From NCBI GenBank assembly GCA_035640355.1, contig DASQWI010000011.1:62001-126000 (forward strand): 64,000 bases of DNA, read 5' to 3'. The notes under the pieces are model-generated. The model searched no databases, was not told the origin of the DNA, and was given only the letters and a program-made list of their open reading frames with translations. Shown piece by piece: positions 40,166 to 48,275 of the stretch (position 1 is the stretch's first letter; each line of letters begins with the position of its first letter). This stretch comes from Actinomycetota bacterium (lineage in GTDB: Bacteria > Actinomycetota > UBA4738 > HRBIN12). The position numbers and the translations under genes were made by a program.

Positions 40166-40933
40166 ATGGGTCGGCTCGACGGGAAGGTCGCGGTCGTGAC
40201 CGGCGGCGCGAACGGCATCGGCAGAGCATCGGCGAAAGCTCTCGCTGCGGAAGGCGCCCGCGTCGTGATCGGCGACGTCGCGGAGGAGCGCGGCGAGAAC
40301 GTGGCGCACGAGATCCGGGAGTCGAACGGCGAAGCGATGTTCGTTCGAGCGGACGTCACGAGGATGTCGGACGTCGAGGCCCTCGTTCGTGAGGCCGTCG
40401 ATCGCTGGCGCCGCCTCGACGTGATGTTCAACAACGTCGGCGTGGCGATCCCGGGGACGGCCGACGAGATGAGCGAGGACGATTTCCGCCGCGTGCTGGA
40501 CGTCAACCTCATCGGGGTGTGGCGCGGCATGCGTGCCGCGATCCCCGAGATGCTGCGGACCGGTGGCGGATCGATCATCAACACCGGCTCGGTACAGGGT
40601 CATGTCGCGTTCCTCGGATGGGCCGGATACGCGGCAAGCAAAGGTGGCGTGGATGCGCTGACTCGACAGGCAGCGGTGGAGTATGCGCCGAAAGGGATCC
40701 GGATCAACTCGATCGTGCCCGGAACGATCCTCACGGAGATGAACGAGAAAATCCTGAGCGAGGCCGAGGATCCTGACGCGCAGATGGCGATGTGGACGTC
40801 GATGCACCCGATCGGCAGGGTAGGTCAACCGGACGAGGTCGCTGCGGCGGTCGTGTTCCTCGCGTCGGACGAGTCGTCGTTCATCACGGGCGAGTCGCTG
40901 CGGATCGACGGCGGCTTGATCGTGAGAGCGTGA
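40166..40933 (+). CDS. Short-chain dehydrogenase/reductase
   Basis: A 255-residue SDR. The cofactor motif GGANGIGRASAKAL, the NNVG stretch, the catalytic Ser (NTGSVQGHV) and YAASKGG (YxxxK) are present, plus a C-terminal SSFITGESLRIDGG. An acidic residue after strand 2 (VIGDVAEER) favours NAD(H). Such SDRs include sugar and 3-hydroxyacyl-CoA dehydrogenases, both of which fit the operon. GGGGAGGCGAG precedes the ATG. Confidence 0.92.
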   Translation: MGRLDGKVAVVTGGANGIGRASAKALAAEGARVVIGDVAEERGENVAHEIRESNGEAMFVRADVTRMSDVEALVREAVDRWRRLDVMFNNVGVAIPGTADEMSEDDFRRVLDVNLIGVWRGMRAAIPEMLRTGGGSIINTGSVQGHVAFLGWAGYAASKGGVDALTRQAAVEYAPKGIRINSIVPGTILTEMNEKILSEAEDPDAQMAMWTSMHPIGRVGQPDEVAAAVVFLASDESSFITGESLRIDGGLIVRA

Positions 40934-41517
40934 CCGACCCGACGGTCCTCCTGCTCGGTGGCGCGAGCGGCGTCGGCAAGTCGCAGATCGCTTCGGACGT
41001 CGCAGCGCGGTTCGGCGCGAGCGTCGTGGCCGTGGACGATTTCCACGTCGTGCTAGAGCGGATGACATCGCCCGAGCGGTATCCGGAGCTCCATCGGTGG
41101 CGACTCCATCCCGAGGAGGTGCTGGCGCTCGATGACGCCGGGATGCTCGCGCACACGAGGGCGTACGCCGAGGTGATGGCCGAGGCGCTCGAAGCGGTGA
41201 TCGGCAACCATCTCGATTCCGGACCTCCGATCGCGCTCGAGGGCGACTTCATCCTCCCCTCGCTCGCGATGCAGAGGACGTACGACGGCGTGGCGGCGGA
41301 CGGTCACGTCCGCGCGGTGTTCATAGTCGAGGAGGACGAGGACCAGCTTGCTCGCAACTTCCTCACTCGCGAGGGCGAGGAGCAACCTCGCCGCGCGCGA
41401 GCGAGCTGGTGCTACAGCGAGTGGCTCCGTGAAGAGTGCGAGCGAATCCGCGTCCCCGCGATCGCCTCGCGGCCGTGGGCGACGACGCTCGAACGCGCGC
41501 TGGCTGCTCTTCGATAG
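40930..41517 (+). CDS. P-loop kinase-like protein (2-phosphoglycerate kinase-like)
   Basis: A 195-residue protein with Walker A GGASGVGKSQIA near the N-terminus, an acidic strand (VVAVDDFHVVLERM) and a lid-like basic segment near the C-terminus (EEQPRRARASWCYSEW). It resembles small-molecule kinases of the 2-phosphoglycerate/zeta-like group, with the substrate unknown. The GTG start overlaps the SDR stop. It is last in the operon and converges with the PfkB gene. Confidence 0.75.
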   Translation: MTDPTVLLLGGASGVGKSQIASDVAARFGASVVAVDDFHVVLERMTSPERYPELHRWRLHPEEVLALDDAGMLAHTRAYAEVMAEALEAVIGNHLDSGPPIALEGDFILPSLAMQRTYDGVAADGHVRAVFIVEEDEDQLARNFLTREGEEQPRRARASWCYSEWLREECERIRVPAIASRPWATTLERALAALR

Positions 41518-41533
41518 TCGCCGCCGGCGGGCT

Positions 41534-42433
41534 TCAATCAGGACGAGCGGCTGACCTCTCACGTCGTAACCCGCGTCGGGCTCCCTCTGTGAGGAGCTCG
41601 TCGAGGCGTGCTGCCCCGTCGAACGCCGTCGGCGCGCGGACGGATAGGCCGGCATAGAGCGCCGCCCACGCGACGCGCCCCTCGACATCGAGTCCGTTCA
41701 GATCCGCCCAGATGTAGGCCGGGACGAAGAGATCACCCGCGCCGGTCGTGTCGACGGCCACGACTCCAGGTGCCTCGACTCGCACCTCTCGGCCGTTCTC
41801 GACCGCGAGCGCGCCGCGCGGGCCGAGGGTTACGACCACGCACTCGACGTCGCGCGCGAGCGTCGTCGCGGCCGCCGCAGAGTCGGTCGCGCCGGTCAGC
41901 CTGTTCGCCTCGCGTTCGTTGAGGATCAGCGCCCGAACGCCGTCGAGCGATCGAGCATCGACGCTGAGGCCTGCTTCGAGTTCGATGCCGCCCGTCGTCG
42001 CGTAGACGGCACCATTCGGTGGCCGAAGAGGGAGCCGGCCGAGGGACAGCACGAACGCGCTCGCGCCGACGGCGACGACGTCCCCTGCGGTCGGTTCGGT
42101 CTTGTCGAACGCCGTCGCCATCGCCGAACCGTCGGGCGTCGAAAGGATGGTCGTGGTCGCCGTCGATCCGGTACGACGCCCGATCCACTCGACACCCTCC
42201 GCCGAGAGCATCGTTCGCAGAACCTCGCCGGCAGGGTCGTCGCCGATCGGCGAGACGAGGGCGGCGGAAAGACCGAGTCGCGCCGCGCCGATCGCCTGCA
42301 TCCCCGTGCCGCCCGGAGCGATGTGGAGCTCCCGCGCGATGATCTCTTCACCCGGACCGGGCACGCGGGGGAGGCCGGCGAACGTCAGGTCGAGGAAGGG
42401 AGCGCCGACGACCGCGATGTCGAACGTGCTCAC
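41534..42433 (-). CDS. PfkB-family carbohydrate kinase
   Basis: A 299-residue ribokinase-like enzyme. The substrate-side region is APGGTGMQAIGAARLG, and the catalytic/anion-hole motif is VDTTGAGDLFVPAYIW with the base Asp. The usual GGxxxN pattern is altered to GGTGMQ, so sugar specificity may differ from ribokinase. It is last in the leftward LacI operon; the GTG start overlaps the GH4 stop. It probably phosphorylates the sugar released by the nucleoside hydrolase or a glycosidase. Confidence 0.88.
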   Translation of the reverse strand: MSTFDIAVVGAPFLDLTFAGLPRVPGPGEEIIARELHIAPGGTGMQAIGAARLGLSAALVSPIGDDPAGEVLRTMLSAEGVEWIGRRTGSTATTTILSTPDGSAMATAFDKTEPTAGDVVAVGASAFVLSLGRLPLRPPNGAVYATTGGIELEAGLSVDARSLDGVRALILNEREANRLTGATDSAAAATTLARDVECVVVTLGPRGALAVENGREVRVEAPGVVAVDTTGAGDLFVPAYIWADLNGLDVEGRVAWAALYAGLSVRAPTAFDGAARLDELLTEGARRGLRRERSAARPD

Positions 42434-43800
42434 GTGTACCTCTCCCGCATCCACGTGTGTCGTTCGAAGTAGCCGTCCACGATGCGTTCCGCCAGCTCGC
42501 GCGATTGAACGACGGGGTGGCAAGCGATCGCTTCCAACACAGCGCCGCGCGACGGCGAATCGATGGCCGCGAGCGTCGCGCGTTCGGCCTCCCTCACGCG
42601 TTCCATGAGCCGACGCTCATCGGCGCCGAGACCGTCGACATGGTCGGCTTCTGGACCTGCATCGCCTACGACGCATGGAACCTCGACCGTCGCGTCGTCG
42701 TCGAGCCAGCCGACCGTCTCGCCGTTTCGAACGCCAAGGATGAGCCGGTCGCGCGTGTCGTTCGCGACCGCGCGAACGAAAGCAGCGGCGACCCCGCCGT
42801 ATCCTTCTTCGTCCGCCGACGTCACCTCGTCGTCCGGCGTTACCACAGAAGTCGACACTGCGGTGGTGACGTCCCCGACGCCGTCCGTCTCGGCCATGTA
42901 CGTCGAGTGACGAGCGTCCTTCGCCCGGCGCCACGCGGCCACCGCCTCTTCTGGGGACGAGGCCTCCGTGCCGTAAAACGCCGCCTGTTGTCGGGCGAGG
43001 ATCTCCGCACGCGCGCCGTCGCGTCGGAACGCGGAGATCACGTCAGTCGTCGCTCGGTAGTACGCGAGGTATTCGTTCGGGATCATGCCCCGTTCGCGAA
43101 CATCGCTCACGCCGGCCAGCTGCACCTCGTGCACCTGCGCGACGCGATCGTCGCCAAGAAACGCGGGCATGACATCGTGGTCTTCGTCCCACAAAGCGCC
43201 TAGCCAGCCGAGGTGATTGAGCCCGACGTAGCCGGGCCGCAGCGACGACATCGGCCGTCCGAGCGCCGCGGCCGCATGCCGCCAGAGCGCGGTCGGCGAG
43301 TCGCAGATCCCGATCACGCGATCGCCGAGCACCGTGCGCAGCGCCTCGGTGACCAAACCGGCGGGATTGGTGAAGTTGACGAACCCCGTGTCTGGCGCAC
43401 GATCGCGCACCACCGTCGCGATCCGCTGCATCTCGGGGACGGTTCGGAGCGCGAACGCCACGCCTGCCGGACCGACGGTCTCCTGACCGAGCACGCCGAG
43501 CTCGAGCGGGACGCGTTCGTCCACGATCCGGGCGGCGAGGCCGCCGACGCGAACGGCGGCGAACACGGCTCCCGCGCCGTCGCTGGCTTCCTCGAGCGAC
43601 GTCGTGGTCCGCACCGGGACGACGGTGCCTCCGCGCTCGCGATCGAGACCCGTTATCACCGCTGCCATTCGTTCCAGCCGAGCGGCATCGACGTCGTACA
43701 GCGCGAGCTCGGCGACGTCGACGTCGGAGGCGACGCCGACCAGCGCCTCGGCCACCATCGGCGTGCGAAACCCTCCGCCGCCGATGAGCGCGATCTTCAC
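42430..43800 (-). CDS. Glycoside hydrolase family 4 (6-phospho-glycosidase-like)
   Basis: A 456-residue NAD- and Mn-dependent glycosidase. A Rossmann start (VKIALIGGGGFRTPMVAEAL, GTG start) is followed by GFVNFTNPAGLVTEAL, GICDSPTALWR (metal Cys) and GLNHLGWLG (metal His). GH4 works by transient oxidation at C3 and acts on phosphorylated or free glycosides. No PTS is present, so the substrate is either free glycoside or one phosphorylated inside the cell. It is coupled at both ends by GTGA overlaps. Confidence 0.9.
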   Translation of the reverse strand: MKIALIGGGGFRTPMVAEALVGVASDVDVAELALYDVDAARLERMAAVITGLDRERGGTVVPVRTTTSLEEASDGAGAVFAAVRVGGLAARIVDERVPLELGVLGQETVGPAGVAFALRTVPEMQRIATVVRDRAPDTGFVNFTNPAGLVTEALRTVLGDRVIGICDSPTALWRHAAAALGRPMSSLRPGYVGLNHLGWLGALWDEDHDVMPAFLGDDRVAQVHEVQLAGVSDVRERGMIPNEYLAYYRATTDVISAFRRDGARAEILARQQAAFYGTEASSPEEAVAAWRRAKDARHSTYMAETDGVGDVTTAVSTSVVTPDDEVTSADEEGYGGVAAAFVRAVANDTRDRLILGVRNGETVGWLDDDATVEVPCVVGDAGPEADHVDGLGADERRLMERVREAERATLAAIDSPSRGAVLEAIACHPVVQSRELAERIVDGYFERHTWMRERYT

Positions 43801-44729
43801 GACGAACGCCGCGCCGAGGCGGCGCACACGGCCTCGAGCCATTTCCGTTCGAACCGCTCGGCGTCGACGGCGACCGCCGTGCGGAGTGGCACTCCGCCCT
43901 CGCGCCGTTCCATCCGCAGCAGCCCGTCGTCCTCGCGTTCGAACGAGCACGGCACCCGCTCGACGGTGACCCCGTCCCATCCGAGAGCCACGGCGCACGC
44001 GAGCGGGTCGTACTGGAAGTTCAGCAGATCGCTGGGCAGCCCGGGGAACGATGCCGGTAGCCGGTCGCGCCGCTGGTCGCGCGCGTGTCTTTCCGCCTGA
44101 GCGGCGATCAGCGCCCCGAGCGCACCGGCATCGCGCAGCGCGTGGAGCTGCCTGCCTCGGACGCAGACCTCGAGCGACACCGCGAGCGGCACGACGATCG
44201 GATCGCACCGCCGGAACACGATCGATGCCGCGACGGCGTCTTGCTGCACGTTGAAGTCGTCACGCATCCCCCAGGGCGGCAGACCGTCGCGCGGCGTCGT
44301 GTGGTGACCGCCCATGACCGCGACGCCGGCCGATGCGAGCAGTCCCGGCCGCGCAGCCTCGAGCATTGCCAGGTTCGTGTACGGACCGACCGCGACGATC
44401 ACCGCGCCCGCGCGTGCGTTCGACTCCAGCAGCTCCAACGCGGCGCCTGCGGACCATGGCCGAGGTGCGATCGGCTTGGGCCAATAGTCGGGGAAGGCGA
44501 GCGGCTCGAACAATCCGCCGATCGACCCCTCGGCTCCGGCCGCGAACGGAACGTCGCTTCGTCCGGCGAGCTCGAGCGCGTAGGCGACCAGTCCCGCGCG
44601 GCGGCCGCCCGGATCGGTTGACGTCGTGACGCCGACGAGCTCGGCGTCCGGCCATCCCAGGACCATCGCGAGCGCGCAGAGATCGTCGGTATCCGAGCCG
44701 AGATCCGTGTCGAGATGGATCCGCGTCAC
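43797..44729 (-). CDS. Inosine-uridine nucleoside hydrolase family protein
   Basis: A 310-residue protein with the Asp cluster IHLDTDLGSDTDD at the N-terminus, a VAVGPYTNLAMLEAARPG segment, AVMGGHHTTPRDG and DFNVQQDAVAA, all typical of Ca-dependent nucleoside N-ribohydrolases. The C-terminal metal Asp is probably in FQYDPLACAVALG. It would cleave an N-glycosidic bond to ribose and base, or another N- or O-glycoside. The GTG start overlaps the LacI stop. Confidence 0.88.
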   Translation of the reverse strand: MTRIHLDTDLGSDTDDLCALAMVLGWPDAELVGVTTSTDPGGRRAGLVAYALELAGRSDVPFAAGAEGSIGGLFEPLAFPDYWPKPIAPRPWSAGAALELLESNARAGAVIVAVGPYTNLAMLEAARPGLLASAGVAVMGGHHTTPRDGLPPWGMRDDFNVQQDAVAASIVFRRCDPIVVPLAVSLEVCVRGRQLHALRDAGALGALIAAQAERHARDQRRDRLPASFPGLPSDLLNFQYDPLACAVALGWDGVTVERVPCSFEREDDGLLRMERREGGVPLRTAVAVDAERFERKWLEAVCAASARRSS

Positions 44730-45733
44730 GTCGACGCGCGAACCACGAGGCGGCACGGCAGGGTCACCGCACGCTGGGGTCCAGCATAGGCGCCGGTCAT
44801 TCGCTCCATGAGCAGGGCGGCCGCCGCGTGGCCGGTGTCGAACGCGGGGTTCACGACCGACGTGAGCGGTGGCGAGACGAGCGCGGCCGCCTCGATGTCA
44901 TCGAAGCCGACGATCGCCACGTCGTCGGGAACGCCGAGCATGTGTGTGCGCAGCACGTCCAGCGCACCGATCGCCATCAGGTCGTTCGCGCAGAACACCC
45001 CGTCGGGCGATTGCGTGTTCTCGAGCAACGCGCGCATCGCGCCGGCGCCTCCCTCTCGAGTCCATCTGCCGTGACGGATCATCGACCGATCCGTTATCAG
45101 CCCCGCCGCGGCGAGAGCGCGCCGGTATCCCTGGTTGCGTGGTTCGCCCGAGCCGGGGATGCCCTCGATCATCGCGATGCGCGTTCGGTGGCGTTCCACG
45201 AGATGCATCGTCGCGTCGTAGGCGCCCTGCTCGTCATCGGGACGGACGATGTCGATGCCGGGATGATCGGACGCCTCGGCACCGATCCACACGACGGGGA
45301 TGTCGCTCCCCGTCACGTCTCGGAGCTGGTCCACACCGACAGCGAACGAGTCGAGCACGAGTCCGTCCACGCGCCTGTCGCACATCTCCTCGACGAACTC
45401 GAGCTCCTCGGTGGGACGCGAGTCCGTGTTGCAGACAACGACGTGATAGCCCGCGCCGATCCCTGCCTCGAGCCCACGGGCGAGCGTCGGATAGAACGGG
45501 TTCGTGATGTCGGGGATCAGCAGCGCGACGAGATGTGATCGCCTCGTTCGAAGGCTCCGGGCCAGACCGTCCGGGCGGTAGCCCAGCTTTTGGATCGAGA
45601 TCTGCACGCGCTCGCGTGTCGGCACTGCGACGGGCCGACGACCGGAGAGCACGTGCGACACGGTCGTCTTGCTGACGCCCGCGTGGAGGGCGACGTCCGC
45701 GATGGTCACTCGCCGGTCTGCAAACCGATTCAC
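44726..45733 (-). CDS. LacI-family transcriptional regulator
   Basis: A 335-residue repressor. An N-terminal HTH (RRVTIADVALHAGVSKTTVSHVLSG in part, with hinge GYRPDGLARSLR) is followed by a periplasmic-binding-like effector domain (LIPDITNPFYPTLARGLEAG; GVFCANDLMAIGALDVL; VAIVGFDDIEAAALVSPPLT). GTG 45733 is chosen because a TTGACA promoter places +1 there; GTG 45739 is possible. It heads the leftward operon and is expected to bind the operator at 45831-45846 and possibly the similar core at its own start. Confidence 0.9.
   Translation of the reverse strand: MNRFADRRVTIADVALHAGVSKTTVSHVLSGRRPVAVPTRERVQISIQKLGYRPDGLARSLRTRRSHLVALLIPDITNPFYPTLARGLEAGIGAGYHVVVCNTDSRPTEELEFVEEMCDRRVDGLVLDSFAVGVDQLRDVTGSDIPVVWIGAEASDHPGIDIVRPDDEQGAYDATMHLVERHRTRIAMIEGIPGSGEPRNQGYRRALAAAGLITDRSMIRHGRWTREGGAGAMRALLENTQSPDGVFCANDLMAIGALDVLRTHMLGVPDDVAIVGFDDIEAAALVSPPLTSVVNPAFDTGHAAAALLMERMTGAYAGPQRAVTLPCRLVVRAST
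45721..45730. promoter_or_regulatory. Second LacI-type operator core overlapping the lacI start
   Basis: CAAACCGATT is the exact reverse complement of the AATCGGTTTG core of the 45831-45846 operator. It lies at the predicted +1 of the LacI transcript, consistent with autoregulation. The flanks are only partly palindromic and it also encodes protein. Confidence 0.35.
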
Positions 45734-45739
45734 ACGCAC

Positions 45740-45768
45740 AGGACACCGCCACGCCCCGCCCGTGTCAA
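45740..45768 (-). promoter_or_regulatory. Promoter of the leftward lacI operon
   Basis: Minus-strand TTGACA (45768-45763), a 17-base spacer and -10 TGTCCT (45745-45740, only 3/6 matches). It predicts +1 at GTG 45733, a leaderless lacI mRNA. Confidence 0.5.
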
Positions 45769-45786
45769 GGCCCGGTGATCGTTGCC

Positions 45787-45816
45787 TTGACAGAGGCGAG
45801 AGCAGGTGGGCATGCT
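45787..45816 (+). promoter_or_regulatory. Promoter of the rightward glycoside operon
   Basis: TTGACA (45787-45792), an 18-base spacer and -10 CATGCT (45811-45816). It predicts +1 near 45823, so the operator at 45831 would lie just downstream and block elongation or promoter escape. Confidence 0.5.
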
Positions 45817-45830
45817 CGCCGGGCTGGTGT

Positions 45831-45846
45831 TCCAAATCGGTTTGGA
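45831..45846. promoter_or_regulatory. LacI-type operator TCCAAAtCGgTTTGGA
   Basis: A 16-bp near-perfect palindrome with the central CG typical of LacI/PurR-family operators and perfect 6-bp arms. It lies between the divergent lacI and SBP genes, about +8 to +23 of the predicted rightward transcript. No equal copy was noticed elsewhere in the window. Confidence 0.65.
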
Positions 45847-45900
45847 CCGTGTCCGTGTGGGGTGCCCGGACGCGTGAGGGCCCGAAGGGGGGACTGCCAG

Positions 45901-47241
45901 GTGAGATCAGCCCGGACGGTGCTCGTTCGACGCTCGGCGTACGCGATCGCGTCGCTTGCGCTCATCGCGGCCGCGTGCGTGGGCGGTGGCGGCACCGAGC
46001 CGTCGCCTGATGCCGGCGCACAGGTCGAGCCGATCGTGGCTCAAGAACCATCCGAACCGGTCACCATTCGATATGCCGTCTTCTCCTCCGTGGCCGAATC
46101 GCCCCAGATGAAGGGGTTCAAGCGCGCGTTCGAGCAGGAGCACCCGAACATCACCGTCGAGTTCGAGCCGGTCCCTTCGGGGCGCAGCCGCGAGAAGATG
46201 CTGACGCAGATCGCGGGGGGGAACGCGCCGGACACGGCGTTCATCGACGCGGGGTTCGTGCAGGAGCTCGCGTCGCGCGGCGCGCTGATGAACCTCGACG
46301 GCTACATCGCCGGAAGTGACGTCGTGGCGAGAGAGGACTACGTCGAGGGTTTCCGCAACACGGCCCTCTTCCAAGACAGCATGTACGGACTCCCATTCGA
46401 CGGCGAGACCACCGGCCTGTTCTACCGGACGGACCTGTTCGAGGAGGCGGGGATCGAAGGGCCCCCACAGACATGGGAGGAGTTCGAGCAGGCCGCGCAG
46501 GCGCTGACCGAGCCCGACGAGCAACAGTACGGCGTCGCGATGTTCTCCACGGAGGCGGCGTACTACTGGTACCCGTGGCTGTGGCAGGCCGGCGGCGACA
46601 CCCTGAGCGAGGACGGCCAGGACATCGCGTTCGACAGTGCCGAGGGCGTCGAAGCCGCGCAGTTCTACGTCAACCTCGCCCGGAACTACGCTCCGCCGGA
46701 CTACCTGGCGTCTGACTCATGGAACGGGCGCGTCGCGTTCGCGACGGGCAAGGTCGGGATGTATATCGCCGGCAACTGGTTTGCTGGGCAGCTCCTGTCG
46801 GAGTTCCCCGACATCGAGGGAGAGTGGGCGAGCGCTCCGCTTCCGCAGGGCGACGCCGGCTGCGCCACCACGCTCGCCGGTGACAGCCTGGCCATCCTGG
46901 GGACTTCGGAGAACGCGGACGCCGCCTGGCTGTGGATTGAGTTCCTGTCCACTCCGGAGAACATGACGACCTGGACGATCGGCGAGGAGACGACGACGCT
47001 GCTGCCGCCGCGCGAGTCGCTGCTGAGCTCGCCGCAGCTCGCGGAGAACAAGCCGTTCCTCCAGGGCTTCGCCGACGACATGGAGTGCGCGTTCGTCAGC
47101 ACCGTCGAGCAGCCTCGGTTCCCAGAGGTCGAGGCCGTCCTGAACGAGAAGCTCGGCGAGGCCATGTTCGGAGACATCACGCCGGAAGAAGCGGTCCAGC
47201 AGGCCGCCGCGGAGGGCGAGGAGATCATCGACGAGGGCTAG
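45901..47241 (+). CDS. Lipoprotein sugar-binding protein of an ABC importer
   Basis: A 446-residue family-1 extracellular solute-binding protein. GTG start with AGGGGGGA upstream; signal ending in lipobox LIAAAC at about residues 21-26, then a Gly/acid linker. Binding-protein features include FKRAFEQEHPNITVEFEPV, YGLPFDGETTGLFYRTDLF, TWEEFEQAAQAL and GKVGMYIAGNWFAGQL. It captures an oligosaccharide or glycoside for the two permeases downstream. A 9-bp hairpin follows its stop. Confidence 0.92.
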   Translation: MRSARTVLVRRSAYAIASLALIAAACVGGGGTEPSPDAGAQVEPIVAQEPSEPVTIRYAVFSSVAESPQMKGFKRAFEQEHPNITVEFEPVPSGRSREKMLTQIAGGNAPDTAFIDAGFVQELASRGALMNLDGYIAGSDVVAREDYVEGFRNTALFQDSMYGLPFDGETTGLFYRTDLFEEAGIEGPPQTWEEFEQAAQALTEPDEQQYGVAMFSTEAAYYWYPWLWQAGGDTLSEDGQDIAFDSAEGVEAAQFYVNLARNYAPPDYLASDSWNGRVAFATGKVGMYIAGNWFAGQLLSEFPDIEGEWASAPLPQGDAGCATTLAGDSLAILGTSENADAAWLWIEFLSTPENMTTWTIGEETTTLLPPRESLLSSPQLAENKPFLQGFADDMECAFVSTVEQPRFPEVEAVLNEKLGEAMFGDITPEEAVQQAAAEGEEIIDEG

Positions 47242-47281
47242 GCCGGGTCGAGGTCTCGTGGGACCGGACTTGATGCGCGGC

Positions 47282-47303
47282 GCGCGCTCCTGACGGAGCG
47301 CGC
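47282..47303 (+). terminator. Intercistronic stem-loop after the binding-protein gene
   Basis: GCGCGCTCC (47282-47290) pairs with GGAGCGCGC (47295-47303) around TGAC, extendable by three pairs across a two-base bulge. Such hairpins after binding-protein genes commonly stabilise that message over the permease messages. There is no U-tract. Confidence 0.55.
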
Positions 47304-47375
47304 CGCCCAACCAACTGGAGCACGTCACTGGCGGAGGCCACGATCGCGCGGGTACCTCGGAAGCGACGCCGAGGC

Positions 47376-48275
47376 GTGCGCGGCGTGCTCCACGACATGC
47401 GTCGCGAATGGACCGCGTACCTGTTCCACGCGCCCGGCCTGATCCTGTTCGCGATCTTCGTCGTCTACGCGCTGTTCACGTCGTTCATCCTGTCGTTCCA
47501 GGATTGGGACCTGATCGGCGCGCGCACGTGGGTCGGTCTGGACAACTACCGTGAGCTCCTCCTCGAGGACAGCGACTTCCACGAAGCGCTCGGGCACACG
47601 GCGTACTTCGTTGTCGGGACCGTGCTCCCCTCGACGGCGTTGGGCCTTGGCCTCGCGCTGCTGCTGAACTCGCAGATCCGGGGGCTCGGCCTGTTCCGGA
47701 CGGCGTACTACCTGCCGTCGATCACGCCGCTCGTCATCGCTTCGCTGCTGTGGTTGTGGGTGTACCACTCGGACTACGGGCTGGCGAACTTCTACCTGCA
47801 GAAGCTCGGCATCCTCGATCAACCCGTGGTATGGCTGGGCAACCGGGCGACCGCCATGCCGGCGCTGATCGTGATGAGCATCTGGCAGACGGCCGGCTTC
47901 GGCATGCTCGTGTACCTCGCCGGTCTTCAGGCGATCCCACAGGAGTACTACGAGGCCGCCGACGTCGACGGCGCCGGCGTGTGGACGAGGTTCTGGCGGA
48001 TCACGCTTCCTCTGCTCGCGCCCACAACGTTTTTCGTCCTGGTGATCAACACGGTGGGTGCGGCAAGGAACTTCACACCGTTCTTCGTGATGACGAACGG
48101 CGGTCCGCCCGGCCCCGGCGGGGCGACCACGACGGTGGGGTTCTGGATCTACCAGAACGCGTTCCGATTCCTGCGCTTCGGCTACGCCTCCGCGCTCGCG
48201 TACGCCATGTTCGCGTTGCTGTTCGGACTGTCGTACCTCCAGTTCCGTTGGTACCGAAAGCGGGTGGAGGACTGA
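47376..48275 (+). CDS. Sugar ABC importer permease 1 (MalF-type)
   Basis: A 299-residue protein with six membrane helices. The N-terminal REWTAYLFHAPGLILFAIF and the cytoplasmic EAA loop EYYEAADVDGAGVWTRFWRI (ATPase contact, followed by TLPLL) are present. The start is uncertain: GTG 47376 has only a weak site, ATG 47397 is possible. A GGAG stands before an in-frame CTG at 47328 that would add a basic tail. Its stop overlaps the next ATG (TGATG). Confidence 0.9.
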   Translation: MRGVLHDMRREWTAYLFHAPGLILFAIFVVYALFTSFILSFQDWDLIGARTWVGLDNYRELLLEDSDFHEALGHTAYFVVGTVLPSTALGLGLALLLNSQIRGLGLFRTAYYLPSITPLVIASLLWLWVYHSDYGLANFYLQKLGILDQPVVWLGNRATAMPALIVMSIWQTAGFGMLVYLAGLQAIPQEYYEAADVDGAGVWTRFWRITLPLLAPTTFFVLVINTVGAARNFTPFFVMTNGGPPGPGGATTTVGFWIYQNAFRFLRFGYASALAYAMFALLFGLSYLQFRWYRKRVED

